Shown here one piece after another: positions 24,085 to 27,456 of a DNA stretch of 27,456 nt (positions are counted from its first letter, which is position 1; the number at the start of each line of letters is the position of its first letter). The notes beneath the pieces are model-generated. The model ran no database searches. It saw only the letters and a list, made by a program, of their open reading frames with translations, and was not told the origin of the DNA. Position numbers and translations under genes: made by a program. This stretch comes from DATGKK01 sp035294725 (GTDB lineage Bacteria; Actinomycetota; Acidimicrobiia; Acidimicrobiales; Bog-793), in assembly GCA_035294725.1 (NCBI GenBank), contig DATGKK010000028.1, positions 1-27,456 of the forward strand, written 5' to 3'.

Positions 24085-25283
24085 GCGGCTCAGGTGGAGA
24101 CGGGTCGCTCGCGAGGCTGAAGGAGCGTGCCCGCGCCGCGGTTGCCCGTGACGCCGACGAGCTGGTCGCCCTCTCGCACCGGATCCACGGCGCGCCGGAG
24201 CTCGGCTTCGAGGAGGTGCGGGCCTCGGGCTGGTGCGCCGAGCTGCTCGCCGGCGGTGGGCTCGCCGTCGAGACCGGCATCTGCCACCTGCCGACGGCGC
24301 TCTCGGCCACGGCCGGTTCGGGGCCGCTCACGGTCGCCATCTGCGCGGAGTACGACGCCCTGCCCGGCATCGGCCACGCCTGCGGCCACAACGTCATCGC
24401 CTCGGCGGCCGTCGGCGCCGGCCGAGTGCTGGCGGAGCTCGCCGACGACCTCGGGATCACGGTGCGGGTGCTCGGCACTCCGGCCGAGGAGGGCGGCGGC
24501 GGGAAGATCTTCATGCTCGAGCGGGGCGGCTTCGACGGCGTGAACGCCGCCATGATGGTGCACCCGGCTCCGGGGGAGCTCGACCGGATGCCGTGCCTCG
24601 CCGTCGAGCACTTCGACGTCGTCTACCGGGGCAAGGAGGCGCACGCCTCGGCCTTCCCCGAGCGCGGCATCAACGCAGCAGACGCCATGACCGTCGCCCA
24701 GGTCGCGATCGGCCTCCTTCGCCAGCAGGCAGAGGAGCACGACCAGGTGCACGGCATCGTCACTCTCGGCGGCATGGCGCCGAACATCATCCCTGCCCTC
24801 GTCACCTCCAAGTACTACGTCCGGGCACGCTCGCTCGAGCAGCTGCAGCGGTGGTCGCCCCGGGTGCGCAGGTGCTTCGAGGCCGGCGCCGTGGCAACCG
24901 GCGCCTCCCTCGAGATCGTCCCGCAGGGCCCCACCTACTCCGAGTTCGACACCGACGAGCCGATGGCAGCGCTCTACAAGGCGAACGCCGAGGCGCTTGG
25001 CCGGACCTTCCCGCCGCCAAGCGGCCGCCCGATGAGCGGCTCGACCGACATGGCCAACGTGTCGCTCGCCATCCCTTCCATCCACCCGATGCTCGGCCTC
25101 GACTGCCTCCCTGCGGTCAACCACCAGCCCGAGTTCACGGCAGCAGCGGCCTCGCCGGCAGCCGACAAGGCGGTGGTGGACGGCGCCCTCGCCATGGCCT
25201 GGACGGTCATCGACCTCGCACTCGACGACGCGGCACGGACCCGGTTGGCCGACAAGGCCTACTCCGCGCCGGAAGCCCGCTGA
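24081..25283 (+). CDS. M20-family metallo-amidohydrolase
   Basis: This 400-residue zinc-dependent hydrolase resembles the AbgB/AmiB1-type group (aminobenzoyl-glutamate or N-acyl-amino-acid hydrolases). Seen are SHRIHGAPELGFEE (32-45), the metal-binding segment AEYDALPGIGHACGHN (89-104), TPAEEGGGGK (133-142) holding the general-base Glu, MVHPAPG (159-165), HFDVVYRGKEAHAS (177-190) in the dimerisation lid, and a late His in AVNHQPEF. No signal peptide is seen, so it acts in the cytoplasm. The start ATG 24081 overlaps the accA stop (ATGA), which implies co-translation with the carboxylase. The substrate is unknown. The pairing with accA is not one I would expect from function. Confidence 0.92.
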   Translation: MSGSGGDGSLARLKERARAAVARDADELVALSHRIHGAPELGFEEVRASGWCAELLAGGGLAVETGICHLPTALSATAGSGPLTVAICAEYDALPGIGHACGHNVIASAAVGAGRVLAELADDLGITVRVLGTPAEEGGGGKIFMLERGGFDGVNAAMMVHPAPGELDRMPCLAVEHFDVVYRGKEAHASAFPERGINAADAMTVAQVAIGLLRQQAEEHDQVHGIVTLGGMAPNIIPALVTSKYYVRARSLEQLQRWSPRVRRCFEAGAVATGASLEIVPQGPTYSEFDTDEPMAALYKANAEALGRTFPPPSGRPMSGSTDMANVSLAIPSIHPMLGLDCLPAVNHQPEFTAAAASPAADKAVVDGALAMAWTVIDLALDDAARTRLADKAYSAPEAR

Positions 25284-25319
25284 GTCAACCGGCACCTCCG
25301 GCGGACCTGATGTTCCCTC

Positions 25320-25585
25320 GGGGAACTCTGCCGGCGGCTCGGCGTCAAGAAGTCCGCTGGCCGGGTGGTTACGTGTTACGACAACGGCGCGGCTGGGTCG
25401 CTCTTCTCCTCGCTCAAGCGAGAGCTCGTCCACCCCTACCGCTTCGTGACAAAAGCAGATGCCATCGTCGCCTCACCGCCTGGATCAACCGCTAAAACGC
25501 CGTCAGGCTGCACTCGGCCATCCGCTACATGCCGCCGATCGAGTGGGAGCTCAAGTACCGTCACCAAGAGGCAGAAGGCGCATAG
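25320..25585 (+). pseudogene. IS3-family transposase remnant (OrfB C-terminal end)
   Basis: Reading from 25323 gives ELCRRLGVKKSAGRVV, then TCYDNGAAGSLFSSLKRELV, which is the DDE-core region around the last Asp and Glu of IS3-type integrases (usual form CYDNALAESFFATLKREL). After TKADA (about 25461) the frame must shift to continue as RRLTAWINR, and the next codon is TAA at 25493 where Tyr is expected (INRYNAVRLHS). The frame then goes on with NAVRLHSAIRYMPPIEWELK to a TAG at 25583-25585. The first part of the transposase, orfA and the left end are missing. It is therefore a decayed scar with one frameshift and one nonsense change. It lies just after the M20 gene and marks a past insertion at this boundary. 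Confidence 0.88.
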
Positions 25586-25589
25586 CAAC

Positions 25590-25614
25590 GTGTCCGGCTG
25601 GCGGGGGAGGCTCA
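25590..25614 (+). repeat. Probable right terminal inverted repeat of the IS3 remnant
   Basis: Five bases after the transposase stop, a stretch begins GTGTCCGGCTGG and ends GGGGGAGGCTCA. Many IS3-family right ends have a TGTCC start, a G-run and a final CA at this position. The matching left end is not present, so this rests on resemblance and placement only. Confidence 0.5.
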
Positions 25615-25779
25615 ACCTCTTCAAAGATCCGGTGAAGGATGATTCGGGTCAAGGGGATGAACCGCCGCCTTTCGCCCGCGCCGACACTTCCGCCCCTCCC
25701 GGCGGCCGGTCGTGCTCCGAGAAGGCGGAGCGGGCACACGGCTCCTTCATCCGCCTTTATCTACGTACGATGCTCCGAG

Positions 25780-25793
25780 CGTGTCCGGCTGGC
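25780..25793 (+). repeat. Second copy of a 14-bp direct repeat from the IS end
   Basis: CGTGTCCGGCTGGC occurs at 25589-25602 (at the probable IS right end) and again here, 191 bp later. The flanks differ. It may be the stump of a second, related insertion. Confidence 0.6.
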
Positions 25794-25862
25794 ATCCGTT
25801 GGCGGCCGTCCACGCCCCGATTACATCGAGATGAAGCCGCCGGGGCTCACCGAGACCCTGGT

Positions 25863-25878
25863 CGGGGTTCTGACCCCG
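25863..25878 (-). terminator. Small hairpin after the 55-residue membrane protein
   Basis: CGGGGT-TCTG-ACCCCG is a perfect 6-bp stem with a 4-base loop, six bases past the stop at 25885 on the minus strand. It lacks a T-run, so it may be only a weak terminator. Confidence 0.4.
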
Positions 25879-25884
25879 TCCGGC

Positions 25885-26052
25885 TCACGGATACGTGCTC
25901 CACAGGCCGACCGCGCCCACGGCGCAGGTGGCGATCCACAGCAAGCGCTGCAGTCCGATGCGGAACCCTCCGGCAAGGAGACCGAGCAGCCCTAGGGCGG
26001 CCGCAGCCCAGGTTGCCACCTTCCCGTATCCGCTCCTGTCTTGATTGGCCAT
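25885..26052 (-). CDS. Small two-helix membrane protein (55 aa)
   Basis: This short gene starts at ATG 26052 behind a very strong ribosome-binding site: GGAGGAGGTGATCA is nearly the full complement of the 16S rRNA 3' end. The product begins MANQDRSGYG and has two hydrophobic segments, about 11-29 (KVATWAAAALGLLGLLAGG) and 35-53 (QRLLWIATCAVGAVGLWST), joined by a short basic turn. The C-terminus is only two residues past the second helix. I do not recognise a family. Small proteins of this type can be toxins, holin-like, or partners of larger membrane proteins, but nothing here decides. It is divergent from the DNA-binding protein gene at 26178. Confidence 0.7.
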   Translation of the reverse strand: MANQDRSGYGKVATWAAAALGLLGLLAGGFRIGLQRLLWIATCAVGAVGLWSTYP

Positions 26053-26116
26053 CTTGATCACCTCCTCCGTCGTGTCGATGCACTGCCGCCTCCTTGCAAC
26101 TGAGCGGTGCACGGCG

Positions 26117-26122
26117 ATTGTA
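26117..26122 (-). promoter_or_regulatory. Candidate -10 box for the 55-aa gene
   Basis: TACAAT on the minus strand matches TATAAT at five of six positions and would start transcription near 26110, leaving a leader of about 58 bases that includes the strong RBS. No clear -35 box lies at the usual distance. Confidence 0.4.
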
Positions 26123-26165
26123 GGAAACCGGTGGATTGATCAGCCCACCCCTCAACCGGGGGATG

Positions 26166-26171
26166 TAGCTT
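26166..26171 (+). promoter_or_regulatory. Candidate -10 box for a leaderless transcript of the 26178 gene
   Basis: TAGCTT keeps the T, A and final T of a -10 box and ends six bases before ATG 26178. No Shine-Dalgarno is found in the usual window. Evidence is weak. Confidence 0.3.
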
Positions 26172-26177
26172 GATGCG

Positions 26178-27137
26178 ATGGCCCGCTCTGCTAGCCCTGC
26201 TCGTGCCACGAAGGCCCTGGTAGCGGAGCTGCGCTCCCAGGGAGTGAACTGCTCGGCGCGCCGCTTGGAGGACTGGCGCCGGGTGGGGCTCATCCCGCGG
26301 GGTCATCGGCGCTCGCTTGGACGTGGCCGGGGTACCGAGGTCGTCTATCCCGACGACATGGCGGAGCGTTGTCGGCGGGTGGCGGAGCGGATGCGACGGG
26401 GCCAGCCCTGGCAGGTGGTCGCTCTGTCGCTGTTCGCAGCCGGTGCCGACCTACCCGAGGAGACCGTACGGGCTGCATACCGCTGGGCGTTGACGATCGA
26501 GGCGTCGGGAGACGAAGACGAGCTGGACGCGGCCGAACACGGCGTTCGCCAGTTGCTCTCGACGGCGGCCGGGCGGCGACTCCGAGCGCTGGTCACCTCC
26601 CATGTGAAGCGATCCGGGGTGGCCGGAGGCGAGGCGCCTCGCGCCATTGCCGACGGCGTGCTCACGAACCTGCTGCTCGTCGCACTCGGCGGCGAGGTCG
26701 CCGACGACACGGCGATGATCGAGCTGCTGGCCGGCATTGGGCTACCGATCGCCGAGCTGCCGCCCGACGAGCAGGTCGCTGCGGCCCGGTTGATGGATGC
26801 CGTACTGGGCGCGTTCTCGATGGAAGAGCTCGTCGAGGTCGCCGAGGGTACCCCGCTCGAGGAGCTGCGGAGCGCGGTTCCCGTGGTTGTCCAGCTGTTG
26901 GAGGTCGTGCCGGGCGAGCTTCGGGCGCTGATCCCTCGGTCGGCGGCGGAGCTGCTCCCGGTGCTGCTCGCTCCCGTCGTCGCCCAGTTGGGGCGCGTCG
27001 CCGCCAAGCTGCTGGCCGACGTCCAGCCCCCTGGCCAGCAAGCAGCATGTCCACTGTCGCAGGCACCTGCGACGCTGAAGCCGATGCCGCTCCCCCGCTC
27101 TCCCGGGCAGCCCGAACCCGAGGTGAGGAGCGCGTGA
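26178..27137 (+). CDS. Putative winged-helix (MerR-like) DNA-binding protein
   Basis: This 319-residue protein begins with a region resembling a MerR-type wing-helix: ALVAELRSQGVNCSARRLED (13-32), then WRRVGLIP (33-40), a basic loop, and GTEVVYPDDMAER (52-64), followed by a helix-rich middle. The C-terminal half (about 180-290) is made of acidic Leu/Val-rich helices (for example AAELLPVLLAPVVAQLGRVA) that could form an oligomerisation bundle, and the last 30 residues are Pro-rich. It is not a standard MerR protein, which would be shorter. Its stop overlaps the GTG of the next gene (GTGA), so it is co-translated with the helicase-like protein. It could be a regulator or a subunit of that system. 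Function is inferred only. Confidence 0.7.
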   Translation: MARSASPARATKALVAELRSQGVNCSARRLEDWRRVGLIPRGHRRSLGRGRGTEVVYPDDMAERCRRVAERMRRGQPWQVVALSLFAAGADLPEETVRAAYRWALTIEASGDEDELDAAEHGVRQLLSTAAGRRLRALVTSHVKRSGVAGGEAPRAIADGVLTNLLLVALGGEVADDTAMIELLAGIGLPIAELPPDEQVAAARLMDAVLGAFSMEELVEVAEGTPLEELRSAVPVVVQLLEVVPGELRALIPRSAAELLPVLLAPVVAQLGRVAAKLLADVQPPGQQAACPLSQAPATLKPMPLPRSPGQPEPEVRSA

Positions 27138-27456
27138 GCGCGCAGCTCGAGGATCTGGTCCCTGGCACCGTGATCGGAGGGGTCGTGCCCACCAAGGACG
27201 TCACCTCCGTCGCGCTGTCCTGGCACGGCTCCTCGGCGGTCACCCTCACCTATCGCGACCCCGACGGTCGGGTCGGCGAACGTCTCCTCTACCGCTCCGA
27301 CGAGGCCATGCTTTCAGTGCGCGGCGAGGGCTCGCGCTGGGGGTTCGACGCCGATGGTGAGCTGTTCACCCTGGTCTCCGAGGCCCGGCGGATCCGCCTG
27401 GCCCACCTCTTCGACCCGCTGCTCGCCGTCCACCTGTCCCTGGTGGAGCCGCTCCC
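27134..27456 (+). CDS. N-terminus of a SNF2/DUF3883-type helicase-like protein (partial)
   Basis: The gene starts at GTG 27134 inside the stop of the preceding gene and runs off the right edge after 107 codons. It begins VSAQLEDLVPGTVIGG and contains SSAVTLTYRDPDGRVGERLL, WGFDADGELFTLVSEARRI and RLAHLFDPLLAVHLSLVEPL. I recall the same order of segments just ahead of the Walker A motif in large SNF2-type helicases of defence islands, often carrying DUF3883 at the C-terminus and lying beside a DNA methylase. None of the helicase motifs themselves is inside the window, so the call depends on this N-terminal resemblance. Confidence 0.65.
   Translation, partial: MSAQLEDLVPGTVIGGVVPTKDVTSVALSWHGSSAVTLTYRDPDGRVGERLLYRSDEAMLSVRGEGSRWGFDADGELFTLVSEARRIRLAHLFDPLLAVHLSLVEPL

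Larger units (their letters stand above)
25615..25884. other. Non-coding decayed stretch
   Basis: No open frame here has start signals or recognisable protein content. It holds a second copy (25780-25793) of a 14-base piece of the IS end, an AT-richer patch (about 25757-25772) and the small hairpin at 25863. It looks like degraded mobile-element or intergenic DNA. Confidence 0.5.

Noticed and set aside
25312..25326. Palindrome GTTCCC-TCG-GGGAAC after the M20 gene
   Set aside because: It overlaps the readable transposase remnant, has no gene to control and does not fit the actinobacterial LexA box. Probably chance.
24233..25495. A 420-codon plus-strand frame ending after the M20 gene
   Set aside because: Most of it is an Arg-rich shadow of the M20 gene. 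Only its last 12 codons are meaningful, as part of the frameshifted IS3 transposase.
25639..25995. A 118-codon plus-strand frame in the decayed stretch
   Set aside because: It has no RBS, runs antisense to the 55-residue gene and has no recognisable content.
1..27456. tRNA, rRNA, CRISPR array or prophage attachment site
   Set aside because: I scanned for cloverleaf-like hairpins, TTCGA loops with flanking stems and regular repeats and saw none that I could support. A tool-based scan would be more sensitive.

Overview
This window is high-GC DNA with dense, overlapping genes, frequent GTG starts, coenzyme F420 genes and the actinobacterial manB-wbbL-rmlD neighbourhood. I read it as a chromosomal segment of an actinobacterium. 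The class Acidimicrobiia is my best guess, because of the Thr-rich tails and stand-alone CofE, but this is inference and not proven by the sequence.

Left part (1-9126). A membrane-protein gene runs off the left edge. Divergent from it is ftsH, the AAA+ membrane zinc protease. Convergent with ftsH is a two-gene minus-strand unit: a large family 2 glycosyltransferase with a multi-pass membrane tail, translationally coupled to a DUF5719-like secreted protein. This unit is divergent from a small helical (phasin-like) protein. The space between them holds a sigma70-like promoter with a perfect 15-bp inverted repeat over its -10 box. A strong hairpin terminator follows. Then come two overlapping genes for exported proteins, one membrane-anchored and one lipoprotein.

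Central part (9131-22274). Thirteen minus-strand genes are packed with overlaps or short gaps and are probably one operon or a few nested ones. In transcription order they are birA, rmlB, rmlD, wbbL (rhamnosyltransferase), a Thr-rich membrane protein, a ManB-type sugar-1-phosphate nucleotidyltransferase, a GalE-like epimerase, cofD/fbiA, cofE/fbiB (without the C-terminal nitroreductase-like domain), three family 4 glycosyltransferases and an Rmd/GMD-like SDR. The content implies cell-envelope polysaccharide synthesis (dTDP-rhamnose and GDP-hexose chemistry plus at least four transferases). F420 biosynthesis is embedded in it and biotin ligase leads it. rmlA, rmlC and gmd are not in the window.

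Right part (22306-27456). Divergent from birA is the biotin carboxylase/BCCP subunit of an acyl-CoA carboxylase, coupled by an ATGA overlap to an M20 amidohydrolase. Next is a 600-bp decayed stretch containing the C-terminal end of an IS3-family transposase with one frameshift and one stop codon. A 55-residue membrane protein with an extended Shine-Dalgarno sequence follows on the minus strand. Beyond it starts a different kind of region: a putative winged-helix DNA-binding protein overlapping (GTGA) the first 107 codons of a protein that looks like the N-terminus of a SNF2-type helicase from defence islands. The most promising lead for an undescribed system is this right edge, just past the insertion-sequence scar, but most of it lies outside the window.
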